From NCBI GenBank assembly GCA_002256425.1, contig NKIZ01000001.1, positions 3,011,001 through 3,075,000 of the forward strand: DNA of 64,000 nucleotides, read 5' to 3'. Position 1 is the first letter of the stretch; each line of letters begins with the position of its first letter. Positions 28,145 to 37,371 of the stretch are shown one piece after another. The notes beneath the pieces were generated by a model. It was not told the DNA's origin. It did not search any database and worked only from the letters and a program-made list of their open reading frames with translations. This stretch comes from Alphaproteobacteria bacterium PA2. Lineage in GTDB: Bacteria; Pseudomonadota; Alphaproteobacteria; Caulobacterales; Caulobacteraceae. The translations under genes and the position numbers were made by a program.

Positions 28145-28907
28145 TCAGGTCATAGCCCTGCCACATGGCCAGGCCGGTCACCAGCAGCCCCACAAGCCAC
28201 GTAAGGGGCCGCAGGGGTATATGCTTGGTCGCCCATCCGGCGATCGGGGCCGCGACGACGCCGCCTACTACCAGGCCGCCGACAGACCAGATGTGATCTG
28301 TCAGACCTGTCGTCTGCCAATGCCCCGTAATCAGGGCGGTCAGGAAGGCGGCTGACACGGCGACCGCCATGAAGAATTCCGCGGTATTGGTCGTGCCGAT
28401 GGCCTGCCTTGGCTCTGCCCCTCCCCCCATCAGGGTCGAGGTGACGATGGGTCCCCAACCGCCCCCGCCAATAGCGTCGAAGAAGCCGCCGACAAAGCCA
28501 AGGGGGAATGGCAGCCGCCATGAGAAAAGCTGGGGGCGGGTCTGTCTCCAGGCGCGGTAAAGGATGACCAGCCCCATGAGCCCGAGCCAGCCGACCACAA
28601 AGGGTTTGACGGCATCACCCTTGATCGAGGTGAGCACATAGGCGCCGAGGACCCCGCCAATGACCCCGCCAAGGGCCAGCAGGATCAGCAATCGGCGACC
28701 GACATTGCGGTGGTAGAGATGGCTGATGGCAGAGGCGGCGCCGGCGAAGACCTTGGCCGCGTGGACGCTTGCCGACGTGTTCGCAGGTGAAACACCCATC
28801 ATGAGAAGTGTGGATGAGCATATGACGCCGTAGGCCATGCCCAGGGCGCCATCCACCAGCTGGGCCCCAAACCCGACGGCGACGAACATCCAGAAATCAG
28901 CAGGCAT
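28137..28907 (-). CDS. TauE/SafE-family anion (sulfite/sulfoacetate-type) exporter
   Basis: The 256-residue product has about eight transmembrane segments and the family patterns 'GFGAQLVDGALGMAYGVICSSTLL' at the N-terminus and 'GFVGGFFDAIGGGGWGPIVTSTL' in the second half, reflecting the internal duplication. Start is the ATG at 28907, preceded by AAGGAG; an in-frame extension to 28940 is not needed. Members export sulfite or organosulfonates, but many have unknown cargo. It follows argS after 99 bases on the same strand. Confidence 0.88.
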   Translation of the reverse strand: MPADFWMFVAVGFGAQLVDGALGMAYGVICSSTLLMMGVSPANTSASVHAAKVFAGAASAISHLYHRNVGRRLLILLALGGVIGGVLGAYVLTSIKGDAVKPFVVGWLGLMGLVILYRAWRQTRPQLFSWRLPFPLGFVGGFFDAIGGGGWGPIVTSTLMGGGAEPRQAIGTTNTAEFFMAVAVSAAFLTALITGHWQTTGLTDHIWSVGGLVVGGVVAAPIAGWATKHIPLRPLTWLVGLLVTGLAMWQGYDLIN

Positions 28908-29006
28908 GCAAAGCTCCTTGCAGGGTTTGCATGGGCCCAAACCTGCCTGCCTGGCAAAGGGGTTTACCTTCGCAAGGGATCAGGTTTTCTATCAAGCAGC
29001 CGCGGC

Positions 29007-30806
29007 CTACATCCGCTCGGGCGCTACAATCCCCAGCAGGTCCAGGCTCAGTTCCAGCTGACGCAGAGCCGTCTGGGCCAGGGTCAGGCGCGATGACCTG
29101 ACAGCAGCTTCGGCTGGAAGGATGGGGCAGGCCGCATAGAATTTAGAAAAGCCCTGGGCCAGCTTGTAGGCATGCTCGGCGATCAGGTTGGGCGCCTTTT
29201 TTTCATAGGCGTCCACCAGGGCCTGGTCGAAAGCGTCCAGCAGCAGGACCAGATCCCGCTCGGCAGGTTCGGTCACAGTGACTGGGCCCGCCGAATGGCC
29301 AGCCTCGGCCGCCCGACGCAGGACTGATTTCACCCGAACTGCCTGGTAGAGCAGATAGGGACCCGTCTTGCCTTCGAAGCTCGAGAAGCGATCGAGATCG
29401 AACACATAGGACGTCCCACGGAAATTCTGCAGGTCAGCGAACTTGAGGGCCGCCACCGCTACGGCATGGGCGGTGGCCTCGAAGGCCTCCGGGTCAAGCT
29501 CGGCGCCCAGGTCGGCTTCCTTCAGGCGCTCGCGGGCCTTTTCCCGGGTCATTTCGATCAGGTCGTTCAGCTTCAGCACCCCACCCTCGCGGGTCTTGAA
29601 CGGTTTGCCGTCAACCCCGTTCATGGTGCCGAAGCCCAGATGCTCCAGGCCGCCTTCCGCCGCATAGCCGGCCATCAGGGCGGCGCGGAAGACGATCTCG
29701 AAATGGTCGGCCTGCCGCTGGTCCACCACATAGAGGATCTGGTGGGGATCAAAGCTGCGCTTGCGGTCCAGAATGGTGGCCAGGTCCGTGGTGCCATACA
29801 TGGCCGAGCCCTCGGACGAGACCACCAGAAGGGGCGGCAGCTGGCGCTTGTCGTCCTCGCGGGCGACGCGGATGATCCGGGCGCCCTGGTCATCCTCGAT
29901 CAGGCCCTTGGCGTCCAGCTCGGCCACCATGGGATCGATCAGATCCTCGACATCGCTCTCACCCTTCCAGAGGTCGAAATCGACCCCCAGGGCGTGGAAG
30001 TCCCGCTCCAGGGCGACCCGCGTCACCTTGGCGAAGTGCTTCCAGAGCAGGTGATAGCCCGGCGTCCGGTCCTGCAACCCCGCCGTGATCTTGCGGGCGC
30101 GGTCGCGATATTCCGGATCTTCCTTGCCCTGGGCCGCGGCGGCCGGGTAGAGGCGATCAAGATCGTTCAGGGTTATACGACTTTCGAACAGGGCGAAGGC
30201 CTCGGCCTCCCGGACCTCGGAGATCGTGTCGTTGGAGCCGTTGATTCCATTGATCAGGGTGGCGATCTCGGGCGCCTCGTCCATGGCCGCGCCGATCAGC
30301 AGGCCCATCTGATAGCCCCAGTCGCCGAAATGGGCGTCGCCCAGGACGGTGTCGCCACGGTAGCGATAGATCCGCTTCAGGGACTCGCCGATGATCGAGG
30401 CCCGCAGGTGGCCCACATGCATCGGCTTGGCGACATTGGGTCCGCCATAGTCCACCAGTATGCGCCGGACAGTTCCGACCTGGCTGGCTCCCGCCCGTGG
30501 ATCGGCTGCAAGGGTGTTGGCCCGGGCCGACAGCGCCTGATCGGTGACCTTGAAATTGATGAAGCCGGCGCCGGCGATCTCGGCCGCAGCTAGCCTTTTG
30601 TCCTTGTCCAGCTCAGCGAGGACCGCCTGGGCGATTTCCCGGGGATTGCGGCGGGCCGCCTTGGCTGCGGAGAGGGCCCCGTTGCACTGGAAGTCAGCCA
30701 GGTCAGGGCGATCGGACGGGGTCACCCGCCCGAGGTCTGCAGGGAGGTCCAAGGCCGCGAAGGCCGCCGAGACAGCCTGGGTCAGGCCTTGCTTCAGATC
30801 CGTCAT
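29007..30806 (-). CDS. argS: Arginyl-tRNA synthetase
   Basis: The 599-residue class Ia synthetase has an N-terminal tRNA-contact domain ('[25 protein letters not shown]'). The HIGH-type motif is H-V-G-H at residues 130-133 in '[20 protein letters not shown]', and a C-terminal anticodon-binding domain ends in 'IVAPERM'. The KMSKS loop is replaced by a related sequence ('[15 protein letters not shown]'), as is common in ArgRS. Its start overlaps the stop of the upstream secreted protein by four bases, an unusual partner for a synthetase. Confidence 0.96.
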   Translation of the reverse strand: MTDLKQGLTQAVSAAFAALDLPADLGRVTPSDRPDLADFQCNGALSAAKAARRNPREIAQAVLAELDKDKRLAAAEIAGAGFINFKVTDQALSARANTLAADPRAGASQVGTVRRILVDYGGPNVAKPMHVGHLRASIIGESLKRIYRYRGDTVLGDAHFGDWGYQMGLLIGAAMDEAPEIATLINGINGSNDTISEVREAEAFALFESRITLNDLDRLYPAAAAQGKEDPEYRDRARKITAGLQDRTPGYHLLWKHFAKVTRVALERDFHALGVDFDLWKGESDVEDLIDPMVAELDAKGLIEDDQGARIIRVAREDDKRQLPPLLVVSSEGSAMYGTTDLATILDRKRSFDPHQILYVVDQRQADHFEIVFRAALMAGYAAEGGLEHLGFGTMNGVDGKPFKTREGGVLKLNDLIEMTREKARERLKEADLGAELDPEAFEATAHAVAVAALKFADLQNFRGTSYVFDLDRFSSFEGKTGPYLLYQAVRVKSVLRRAAEAGHSAGPVTVTEPAERDLVLLLDAFDQALVDAYEKKAPNLIAEHAYKLAQGFSKFYAACPILPAEAAVRSSRLTLAQTALRQLELSLDLLGIVAPERM

Positions 30807-31480
30807 TTTTGATTCGTCGCCGCCGATGCCGCGCCGGCGTTCAGGCGGAAGCGTTTGCCCAGACGATTGAACTCGGCCATTTCCGGGGTGACGTCAAAGC
30901 CCACCAGGACTTCGAAGTTCGAGCCGGATGTGGTCAGCTTGGCCCGGGGGATCACCACCTGGTTGATCTCTTCCGTCACATAGACCCGATCCTGACCCGG
31001 CTGGAACTTCACAGGCAGGTTGAAGTATTCCTTGGCGATCACGGCCTCATTGCGCTGGGTGACAGCGATCCAGTAGCGGTAGGTCTTGCTGGAGCCTTCG
31101 GCCTGCGGACCCTTGCCCAGTTCGAACAGGACCTGCATCTTCAGGGTGATGGGTTCGTCGTCCTTGTAGGCGCAACCGGCGGAAATACTTTGGATTTCTC
31201 CTGAATACCCGACGTTGGCGGAGGCTTCCCTGCCGTCCTTGAACTCTACATATCGCCCGGCGTCGTAGAGGACCTTTACATAGGGGCACGGACCGGCGTT
31301 CCGCAGCTGCGGCAACGGCGCCTGGATATCGCCGAACTCCTGGTCACGCTTTTTCTTCTTGGCCTGGTCCTGCTGCTGGCGATCTTCATCGCTCTGGCGG
31401 CCCTGGGCGAACGCCGTATTGGCTGGAAGGGTGACGGCGGCGCCGAGAAGGGCGGCGATAAGGATAAGTGACCGGCGCAT
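30803..31480 (-). CDS. Exported protein of unknown function, coupled to argS
   Basis: The 225-residue product has a Sec signal peptide (residues 1-25, ending 'TAFAQ') and a strongly polar stretch '[20 protein letters not shown]' after it. The mature domain has '[30 protein letters not shown]' and '[18 protein letters not shown]', with two cysteines that could form a disulfide. I recognise no named family, though similar proteins seem common in Caulobacterales. It overlaps argS by four bases (ATGA). A possible but imperfect EcfG-type site (GGAAC-N16-CGCT) lies about 30-50 bases upstream. Confidence 0.8.
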   Translation of the reverse strand: MRRSLILIAALLGAAVTLPANTAFAQGRQSDEDRQQQDQAKKKKRDQEFGDIQAPLPQLRNAGPCPYVKVLYDAGRYVEFKDGREASANVGYSGEIQSISAGCAYKDDEPITLKMQVLFELGKGPQAEGSSKTYRYWIAVTQRNEAVIAKEYFNLPVKFQPGQDRVYVTEEINQVVIPRAKLTTSGSNFEVLVGFDVTPEMAEFNRLGKRFRLNAGAASAATNQK

Positions 31481-31681
31481 GAGGTCGTCCAGACAAGGGG
31501 CTGCAGCGGGGGACCCGCCTTGGGGTTCCTAGTAATGTCTAAAGATTGCGGCTGCAACGCGGCTGGTGTTCCGAGTCCGACAATGGCGTACGATGTCCGC
31601 GCGCAACGAGACCAATTTCAGGAAGCGAGCGCCAGACTCGCTCCACTAGCGTCGAAGCCTCTGAAGCCCTAGCTTGGGATC

Positions 31682-32635
31682 ATGTCTTCCCCGGCTCCCC
31701 CTCCCCGCCCCCTGACCGTCCTTCTGGCCACCCCGCGGGGCTTTTGCGCCGGGGTGGACCGGGCGATCCAGATCGTTGAACGCGCCATCGAAAAGTATGG
31801 GGCGCCAGTCTATGTTCGCCATGAGATCGTCCATAACCGCCATGTTGTGGACAGGCTGAAGGCCCTTGGGGCGGTCTTTGTCGAGGAACTGGAAGAATGC
31901 CCCTTAGATCGGCCGGTAGTCTTTTCAGCCCATGGCGTTCCGAAGGCCGTGCCGGCGGAGGCCAGGTCCCGCAACATGCTCTATCTCGACGCGACCTGCC
32001 CCCTGGTTTCCAAGGTCCATGTTGAGGCCGGCAGACATTTCGACGCCGGACGCGAGATCATCCTGATCGGCCATGCCGGACACCCCGAGGTCGTCGGCAC
32101 CATGGGCCAGTTACCCCCAGGCGCCGTCGCCCTGATCGAGACGGTCGAGGACGCCAGGGCCTTCACGCCCAGGGACGCGGGTAATGTGGCCTTCGTCACC
32201 CAGACCACCCTGTCAGTGGACGATACGGCCGAAATTGTCAGCGCCCTGCGCGAGCGGTTTCCAGCGATTTCGGCGCCGCACAAGGAGGACATCTGCTACG
32301 CGACCACCAACCGTCAGGACGCCGTCAAGGCCATGGCGGAAGGTAGCGATGTTGTGCTGGTCATTGGATCGGCCAACTCCTCGAACTCGGTTCGACTGGT
32401 GGAAGTCGCCCTGAGGGCCGGCGTGAAAGCCGCACACCTGATTGATGACGCTTCACACCTGGACCTTTCCTGGATGGAAGGCGCCAGCGCCGTAGGTGTG
32501 ACGGCAGGCGCCTCCGCCCCGGAAGTCCTGGTGCAGGGGGTGATCGACAAACTGAACGCAGCCTTTGAGGTCACGGTGCGCGAGGTCGAGGCCGCGCGGG
32601 AGACGGTCAGCTTCAAGCTGCCGCGCATGCCCTAG
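31682..32635 (+). CDS. ispH: 4-hydroxy-3-methylbut-2-enyl diphosphate reductase
   Basis: The 317-residue enzyme catalyses the last step of the MEP isoprenoid pathway, making IPP and DMAPP from HMBPP. The three Fe-S ligands are visible: Cys22 in '[12 protein letters not shown]', Cys106 in 'DATCPLVSK' and Cys205 in '[11 protein letters not shown]'. 'VVFSAHGVP' and '[16 protein letters not shown]' are further family motifs. It begins a run of same-strand genes (ispH, thrB, rnhA). Confidence 0.97.
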   Translation: MSSPAPPPRPLTVLLATPRGFCAGVDRAIQIVERAIEKYGAPVYVRHEIVHNRHVVDRLKALGAVFVEELEECPLDRPVVFSAHGVPKAVPAEARSRNMLYLDATCPLVSKVHVEAGRHFDAGREIILIGHAGHPEVVGTMGQLPPGAVALIETVEDARAFTPRDAGNVAFVTQTTLSVDDTAEIVSALRERFPAISAPHKEDICYATTNRQDAVKAMAEGSDVVLVIGSANSSNSVRLVEVALRAGVKAAHLIDDASHLDLSWMEGASAVGVTAGASAPEVLVQGVIDKLNAAFEVTVREVEAARETVSFKLPRMP

Positions 32636-32697
32636 GCGCATGGTCGAGCCTTCTGTGACTTGACCGGCGGCCCGACCTCCCGCAATCGGAGCGTCAC

Positions 32698-33663
32698 ATG
32701 GCTGTTTACACCGACCTCACCGACGAAGATCTGGCGTCCCTGTTGGCGTCCTATGACCTTGGCGCGCCTCTGGCCTTCAAGGGCGTGGCCGAGGGGGTGG
32801 AAAACTCCAACTTCATGCTGGAAACCGAGACCGGACGCTATTTCCTGACGGTCTATGAAAAGCGGGTCCGGGCCGACGAACTGCCCTTCTTCCTGAACCT
32901 GCTCAGCTGGCTGGCGGACCATGGCTATCCCAGCGCTGCACCGGTGGCTGACCGCTCTGGCAAGGTCCTTCAGACTGTTCGGGGCAAGCCGGCCGCTATT
33001 GTCACCTTCCTGCCCGGGCTTTCGGTCCGTAGGCCCAGCGTGGCCCACTGTCGGGAGGCCGGTGAAGGACTGGCCCGACTGCATCTGGCCGCGGAGGGTT
33101 ATGGTGGAACCCGCGCCAATGACCTGGGACAGGAAGCCTGGGCGCCGATGTTCGAACGCCTGAAGCCGGCAGCCGAGGCCTTGAAGCCCGGACTTGCGGC
33201 CACCCTTGCGGCGGACCTGGATTACTTTGCATCCAACTGGCCAGGTGGACTGCCAACAGGGATCGTTCACGCGGACTATTTTCCGGACAATGTCTTCTTC
33301 AATGGCGGGAAGTTTGCGGGGGCCATCGACTTCTATTTCGCCTGTGTCGACGCCCTGGCCTATGACATCGCCGTCGCCCTCAATGCTTGGTGTTTCGAGG
33401 CCGATGGCAGCTTCAACATAACCGCCGCCCGCGCCATGGTGGCGGGCTATGAGATCCACCGCCCCCTGACCCCCGCAGAACGTCAGGCTCTTCCAATTCT
33501 GGCCCACGGCGCAGCCATGCGGTTTTTCCTGACGCGCCTCGCCGATTGGGGCGCAACCCCGGCCGGCGCCCTGGTCCGGCCCAAGGATCCCCTGGAGTAT
33601 GAGCGCAAGCTGGCCGTACATCGGGAAGCTCCCGATCTGGTCCTGATGGGAGCCGGGCAATGA
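32698..33663 (+). CDS. thrB: Homoserine kinase (aminoglycoside-phosphotransferase fold)
   Basis: The 321-residue product is the ThrB type with an APH/choline-kinase fold, as in Pseudomonas and alphaproteobacteria. '[22 protein letters not shown]' and '[30 protein letters not shown]' form the N-lobe, '[14 protein letters not shown]' is the catalytic loop and '[19 protein letters not shown]' carries the metal-binding Asp. It phosphorylates homoserine in threonine synthesis. It overlaps rnhA by four bases (ATGA). Confidence 0.94.
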   Translation: MAVYTDLTDEDLASLLASYDLGAPLAFKGVAEGVENSNFMLETETGRYFLTVYEKRVRADELPFFLNLLSWLADHGYPSAAPVADRSGKVLQTVRGKPAAIVTFLPGLSVRRPSVAHCREAGEGLARLHLAAEGYGGTRANDLGQEAWAPMFERLKPAAEALKPGLAATLAADLDYFASNWPGGLPTGIVHADYFPDNVFFNGGKFAGAIDFYFACVDALAYDIAVALNAWCFEADGSFNITAARAMVAGYEIHRPLTPAERQALPILAHGAAMRFFLTRLADWGATPAGALVRPKDPLEYERKLAVHREAPDLVLMGAGQ

Positions 33664-34106
33664 CCCCTTCAGTGGTGATTTATACGGACGGCGCCTGCTC
33701 GGGTAATCCCGGGCCCGGAGGCTGGGGCGCCATACTGACCCTGGGCCAGACCGTGAAGGAAATCTGCGGCGGCGAGCCAGACTCCACCAACAACCGGATG
33801 GAGTTGATGGCCGCCATCCGAGCCCTGGAAGCCCTGACCAAGCCCTGCTCTGTCGAACTTCACACCGACAGCACCTACGTCATGAAGGGCATTTCCGAGT
33901 GGATCCACAACTGGAAACGCCGGGGCTGGCGGACCGCAGACAACAAGCCGGTCAAGAATGATGATCTCTGGCGCAGGCTCGATGAGGCCCGGGGCCGCCA
34001 CCAGGTGACCTGGAAGTGGGTCAAGGGCCATGCCGGCCACCCCCTCAATGAACGCGCCGACGAACTCGCCCGCCAGGGCCTGACCGAAGCACGCGCCCGT
34101 CCTTGA
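33660..34106 (+). CDS. rnhA: Ribonuclease HI
   Basis: The 148-residue enzyme has catalytic Asp10 ('[16 protein letters not shown]'), Glu48 ('NRMELMAAI'), Asp70 ('HTDSTYV') and the late '[16 protein letters not shown]' Asp. It degrades RNA in RNA:DNA hybrids. It is coupled to thrB by a four-base overlap, an arrangement (ispH-thrB-rnhA) also familiar from other alphaproteobacteria. Confidence 0.97.
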   Translation: MTPSVVIYTDGACSGNPGPGGWGAILTLGQTVKEICGGEPDSTNNRMELMAAIRALEALTKPCSVELHTDSTYVMKGISEWIHNWKRRGWRTADNKPVKNDDLWRRLDEARGRHQVTWKWVKGHAGHPLNERADELARQGLTEARARP

Positions 34107-34130
34107 CAAGGACGACGACGCTCCCCAGAT

Positions 34131-34146
34131 CGTTCAGGATTGAACG
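34131..34146. promoter_or_regulatory. Perfect palindrome before the MarR gene (operator candidate)
   Basis: CGTTCA-GGAT-TGAACG is a 16-bp perfect inverted repeat ending 13 bases before the MarR-family start. TTGACA lies upstream at 34103-34108. The placement suits autorepression by the MarR protein. Confidence 0.55.
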
Positions 34147-34159
34147 AGTGGAGGCGTGA

Positions 34160-34636
34160 ATGTCCTCAATCCCCCTTCGCAGCGCCACTTCGCCCCAGGA
34201 CCATCCTCACATCGAGGTCTTCACCGCCATTGGCGTCATTGAACACTTCCTGCGGAAGACCGTGATCCGCCATCTGCCGCCGGGCATGACCTATGCGCAT
34301 TTTGAAGTCCTGCGGCACTTCATGCGCCATGGCGATGGCCTGACCCCAGCAGAGCTCTCCCAGGTCCTGCTGGTGACCAAGGGTGCGGTGACCAACATAC
34401 TCCAGAAAATGGAGGAACAGGGTCTGATCGCGGTGATCAGTGACGTGGCGGACGGCCGCAAGAAACGGATCAGGATCACCCGCACCGGAATTGAAACCGC
34501 CAACGCCCTCTTCAAGGCCATGAAGGCCCAGACCGAAAAGCTGAGGGACGGCTTCACGGACAATGAGTTCCGCGACGCCCTGCCATTCCTGAAGGCCCTC
34601 GGCGCCTTTCTGGCGGAAGAGACTGCTGCAGGTTAG
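34160..34636 (+). CDS. MarR-family transcriptional regulator
   Basis: The 158-residue protein has the MarR winged helix: 'HFEVLRHFMRHGDGLTPAELSQVLLVTKGAVTNILQKMEEQGLI' forms the recognition region, and 'ISDVADGRKKRIRITRTG' is the wing with the conserved D-x-R pattern. It is probably autoregulated through the palindrome at 34131-34146. The only gene close downstream is the DUF3147-type membrane protein eight bases away, a likely target. Confidence 0.92.
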   Translation: MSSIPLRSATSPQDHPHIEVFTAIGVIEHFLRKTVIRHLPPGMTYAHFEVLRHFMRHGDGLTPAELSQVLLVTKGAVTNILQKMEEQGLIAVISDVADGRKKRIRITRTGIETANALFKAMKAQTEKLRDGFTDNEFRDALPFLKALGAFLAEETAAG

Positions 34637-34644
34637 GATCAGCC

Positions 34645-34995
34645 ATGCTGTACCTGATCCTCAAGGCTGGCCTGTCCGGGCTGATCATCGCCGCCGTCTC
34701 GGAAATCGCAAAGCGGTCCCCCGGATTTGGAGCCCTTGTGGCGTCCCTGCCTCTGGTTTCAGTGCTCGGCATGATGTGGCTGTGGAAAGATACCCATGAC
34801 CCCGTCAGGCTGGCTGACCATGCTCAGGCAACCGTCTGGTATGTTCTGCCGTCCTTGCCCATGTTTCTGATCATTCCGGCCCTGCTGAGGCGTGGAACGC
34901 CGTTCTGGGGCGCTCTCGGCGTCGGCTGTCTTTTGACCATCGGCCTCTATCTGCTGATGACCTGGGTTGGTCCCCGGTTTGGCATAAGGCTTTAG
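34645..34995 (+). CDS. DUF3147-family membrane protein
   Basis: The 116-residue protein has four hydrophobic segments and family features 'KAGLSGLIIAAVSEIAKRSPGFGALVASLPLVSVLGMMWLW' and 'WYVLPSLPMFLIIPALLRRG'. DUF3147 proteins are small four-helix membrane proteins of unknown function. It follows the MarR gene by eight bases and should be co-transcribed, so it may be an efflux accessory under MarR control. Confidence 0.82.
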   Translation: MLYLILKAGLSGLIIAAVSEIAKRSPGFGALVASLPLVSVLGMMWLWKDTHDPVRLADHAQATVWYVLPSLPMFLIIPALLRRGTPFWGALGVGCLLTIGLYLLMTWVGPRFGIRL

Positions 34996-35030
34996 GACCA
35001 TCTGAACCGATCGGCGAACTGACAATTCCT

Positions 35031-35055
35031 GGATCGAATGTCGTCCGGGCGCGTT
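35031..35055 (+). promoter_or_regulatory. Possible EcfG-type promoter (one mismatch)
   Basis: GGATC (35031-35035), 16 bases, CGTT (35052-35055). This differs from the GGAAC-N16-17-CGTT consensus only at one -35 base, and lies about 80 bases before the membrane protein gene at 35138 on the edge of the stress island. Confidence 0.35.
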
Positions 35056-35137
35056 TCCCCGGGTACCTGGAACGGAGCCATCTGCTCAGGCCCAAATGCT
35101 TGAGCATCTCCGTCAGAGACCTGGAAGGACCAGTTCT

Positions 35138-35518
35138 ATGACTGAACAGTACATTTCACCCCAAGGCATTCCCGACCGGATGAGCGACAGGATCACAGCA
35201 CAGGACGAGGCCGTGATCCGGAGCCGACGGGAGAAAGAACATGCCCACGCCCTGCGACATGGGTCGAACTCAAGCCTCCTCGCCGGCATAGTGATCGGCG
35301 GCGTCATAGCCATGGGCGCTACGGCCTACTTCGCCCGGGAAAGCGGGTCCTTTGCCAACGCTGGCGGGGCCGTTGACCGGAGTATTGAGTCCACCACCGC
35401 CGCCTCCCAATCCGCGACCGCTGACGCCGCCCAGTCCGTAGGGTCCGCCGCCCACAATGCTGGCGAGGCCGTAGACAAGTCCATGTCTGACGTCGCCGCC
35501 AAGACCCGCCCCGAGTGA
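35138..35518 (+). CDS. Small single-pass membrane protein, stress-island member
   Basis: The 126-residue protein has a polar N-terminus rich in Arg/Glu/His ('RSRREKEHAHALRHG'), one transmembrane helix (about residues 45-64, 'SLLAGIVIGGVIAMGATAYF'), and a Ser/Ala/Thr-rich tail without cysteines. I do not recognise a family. The ATG at 35138 has GGAAGGA upstream; an upstream in-frame ATG at 35096 lacks support. It stands next to a DUF1328 gene and the PhyR locus, so it is plausibly a general-stress envelope protein. Confidence 0.65.
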   Translation: MTEQYISPQGIPDRMSDRITAQDEAVIRSRREKEHAHALRHGSNSSLLAGIVIGGVIAMGATAYFARESGSFANAGGAVDRSIESTTAASQSATADAAQSVGSAAHNAGEAVDKSMSDVAAKTRPE

Positions 35519-35531
35519 GTTGGCCCTGTCT

Positions 35532-35553
35532 CCGGCGGGCCTGAACCCGCCGG
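35532..35553 (+). terminator. Hairpin between two stress-island membrane genes
   Basis: CCGGCGGG-CCTGAA-CCCGCCGG is an 8-bp perfect stem 13 bases after the stop at 35518. No T-run follows, so it may only partly terminate or may stabilise the upstream message. Confidence 0.5.
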
Positions 35554-35583
35554 CCTCACTCTCCAAGCAAGAAGGATTTCGCC

Positions 35584-35754
35584 ATGTTTTACTGGACTGC
35601 AGTTTTCCTCGTCATTGCTCTGGTTGCCGGAGCCATTGGCTTTGGCGCCGTCGCATCGATCTCATTCAGCTTTGCAAAGGTCGTGTTCGTCCTGGCCATT
35701 GTCCTCTTCCTGCTGAGCGCCCTGTTCGGCATGCAGGGGCGGCGTCTGGGATAG
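35584..35754 (+). CDS. DUF1328-family small membrane protein (YtjA-like)
   Basis: This 56-residue frame is MFYWTAVFLVIALVAGAIGF, then 'GAVASISFSFAKVVFVLAIVLFLLSALFGMQGRRLG'. It has two hydrophobic helices with the FGF/FGAVA pattern of the DUF1328 family, which is widespread in proteobacteria and often stress-induced. AAGAAGG lies upstream of the ATG. Function is unknown. The gene is convergent with the degenerate kinase gene. Confidence 0.88.
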   Translation: MFYWTAVFLVIALVAGAIGFGAVASISFSFAKVVFVLAIVLFLLSALFGMQGRRLG

Positions 35755-35782
35755 AAATTCCGCAAGACCCCGATGAAAATCG

Positions 35783-35814
35783 GCCCCTCCTGCCTCAGGG
35801 CAAGGGGGGGCTTT
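35783..35814 (+). terminator. Probable terminator after the DUF1328 gene
   Basis: GCCCCTCCTGCC can pair with GGGC...GGGGGC over a short TCAG loop and is followed by TTTT (35811-35814). It overlaps the 3' end of the convergent kinase-like gene. Confidence 0.5.
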
Positions 35815-36481
35815 TCGTCAGTCCGGTCAGGGCCCGGACAGGAAACGTCACCTCGAGGGCCAGGGTCTGGCCAATGCCCTGCTCGATGCGCAGGGGCCCA
35901 CCAAGCTGCCGGGCCAGGGCTTGGATCATGTGCAGGGCAGGCTCGCCCATCACCAACTGGCCGGGCGCTTCAGATCTACCCGCAAGGTCCACCCGAAGGG
36001 TCGCCTGGTCGAGATCCCGGGTAAGGGCGACCAGGGCGGTCGGACTGTTCATGCCCGTGTCAATGGCGGCGGCGAGAAGCACTTCGATCACCATGAGGGC
36101 GACAGGCATGGCGTCGTCCAGGGGCAGGACAACGCCTTCGGCGCTGACCTTGACGGCCGGCCGGACAGGGCGATCGGATATGGTCTCGACCACCTGAAGC
36201 GCCAGATCCTGAAGAGTCTCTCCCATGTCGACCATGGCCCGGTGCGGAACATCATCCAGAGTCCGGTAGACGGCGATCATGCCTGAAACCCTGGCGCGCA
36301 GCATGGCCAGCACAGACCGGGCTGCAGGCTCGGTGCTGGACCTGCTGGTCACATCGATCAGCGACGCCACCACTTGCAGACTGTTGCGGACCCTGTGGTC
36401 GATTTCCCGCCGAAGATGGGCGTTCTCAGCGAGAAGGTCCTCGCGCGACGCCGTAACAGACGGCGTGGTGGGCGGACTCAA
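35795..36481 (-). CDS. HisKA_2-type kinase-like protein with degenerate ATPase domain
   Basis: The 228-residue soluble protein has a dimerisation helix with phospho-acceptor His29 in 'EIDHRVRNSLQVVASLID', as in HWE/HisKA_2 kinases. The C-terminal domain aligns in position with a HATPase, but the N-box reads 'IEVLLAAAIDTG' rather than E-L-x-x-N-A-x-K-H, and I see no DxGxG or GxG lid motif. It has no sensor or membrane domain. It starts at TTG and overlaps the ecfG stop (TTGA), so it is made with the sigma factor. I infer a histidine phosphotransferase or phosphatase acting on PhyR rather than an active kinase; a diverged but active kinase remains possible. Confidence 0.75.
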   Translation of the reverse strand: MSPPTTPSVTASREDLLAENAHLRREIDHRVRNSLQVVASLIDVTSRSSTEPAARSVLAMLRARVSGMIAVYRTLDDVPHRAMVDMGETLQDLALQVVETISDRPVRPAVKVSAEGVVLPLDDAMPVALMVIEVLLAAAIDTGMNSPTALVALTRDLDQATLRVDLAGRSEAPGQLVMGEPALHMIQALARQLGGPLRIEQGIGQTLALEVTFPVRALTGLTKSPPLP

Positions 36482-37095
36482 GGGGTCGCAGCGGCGCGTT
36501 TGACCAGCTGATCAGAGTCCCGGATCAGGCCGGCGGCCGCGCCCATGACCGGGGTCGGCGTACGGCGGTTATGTCGTTTGGTCATGAGGACGGCCAGGGT
36601 TGACCGGCCGCGGGAGACCCGGCTTTTCACCGTGCCCACCGCAACCCCGATGATCCTGGCGACCTCATCATAGTTGAACCCGCCGGCTGCGATCAGGATC
36701 AGGGCTTCGCGCTGCTCGATCGGCAGTTGTCGGATGGCGCTGGAGACCTCTGCAAGCTCCATGGCGGTCTCAACATTTTCGATCGCCCTCGCCGTCTTGG
36801 CGTGGTGCTCCTCGTCAATGGAAGTCAGGCGTCTGGATTTCCTCCAGGTGGAATAGAATGCATTTCGGAGAATCCGGAAGGTCCAGGCCTTGAAGTTGGT
36901 CCCTACAATGTAGGATCCGCGGGCGGTCCAGGCCTTGAGCATGGTTTCCTGAACGAGGTCGTCAGCCAGGGCGGGGTTGCCGCAGAGTGACCTGGCGAAG
37001 GCGCGCAGGGCCGGGATGATCGCGACCAGATCAGCCTTGAAGGCCTTGGACTTGTCTTCCGTTGTCGTTCCGGCGCCTTGCGTGTCCGATGTCAT
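36478..37095 (-). CDS. ecfG: ECF sigma factor of the general stress response (EcfG/SigT)
   Basis: The 205-residue protein has sigma-2 ('IPALRAFARSLCGNPALADDLVQETMLKAW', 'FKAWTFRILRNAFYSTWRK') and sigma-4 ('AIRQLPIEQREALILIAAGGFNYDEVARIIGVAVGTVKSRVSRGRSTL') regions. The wording is close to the EcfG group. It directs transcription from GGAAC-N16-17-CGTT promoters and is held by NepR until PhyR~P takes NepR away. It overlaps nepR (ATGA) upstream and the kinase-like gene downstream. Confidence 0.95.
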   Translation of the reverse strand: MTSDTQGAGTTTEDKSKAFKADLVAIIPALRAFARSLCGNPALADDLVQETMLKAWTARGSYIVGTNFKAWTFRILRNAFYSTWRKSRRLTSIDEEHHAKTARAIENVETAMELAEVSSAIRQLPIEQREALILIAAGGFNYDEVARIIGVAVGTVKSRVSRGRSTLAVLMTKRHNRRTPTPVMGAAAGLIRDSDQLVKRAAATP

Positions 37096-37274
37096 CGGGG
37101 AGCCTCGCCCCGCTCCAGGGCGTCAAGCAGGTCCAGGAGCTCGGAGGGCACGGGTTCGGCCAGGACCGTCTCGTACTGCTCCCGCAGCACCTTGCCGATG
37201 ACTTCGCCCTGCAGCCGTCTTGCCGGACTGCTCGGGGCCGGCCGCGCCGGGCTCGAGGTCTGATCTCTCGTCAA
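37092..37274 (-). CDS. nepR: NepR anti-sigma factor
   Basis: The 60-residue product carries the NepR core 'IGKVLREQYETVLAEPVPSELLDLLDALERG', the two helices that bind EcfG or PhyR. In unstressed cells it sequesters EcfG. An in-frame TGA lies eight codons upstream, leaving the TTG at 37274 as the most likely start. Its stop overlaps the ecfG start by four bases. The position between phyR and ecfG is the canonical one. Confidence 0.92.
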   Translation of the reverse strand: MTRDQTSSPARPAPSSPARRLQGEVIGKVLREQYETVLAEPVPSELLDLLDALERGEAPR

Positions 37275-37346
37275 TGCCCAGGCCCTTTTTCCACATCACA
37301 GGGTCTGGGATCGACCCCGTTTCGTCCACAGCACACACGCCATTTG

Positions 37347-37371
37347 GGAACCCTACGTGCGAGGGGGCGTT
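37347..37371 (+). promoter_or_regulatory. EcfG-type promoter for phyR
   Basis: GGAAC (37347-37351), 16 bases, CGTT (37368-37371): an exact match to the alphaproteobacterial general-stress consensus. It would start transcription near 37378, about 44 bases before phyR, giving positive feedback. Confidence 0.9.

Noticed and set aside
31429..31512. Possible EcfG promoter (minus strand GGAAC-N16-CGCT) before the argS-coupled secreted gene
   Set aside because: The -10 differs at one of four bases and GGAAC-type matches occur by chance, so it was mentioned but not called.
31481..31681. Gap between the argS-coupled gene and ispH
   Set aside because: It should hold two divergent promoters, but no convincing consensus or RNA structure could be identified.
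32632..33660. 342-codon open frame antisense to thrB
   Set aside because: thrB is clear on the plus strand, and the antisense frame has shadow-type composition.
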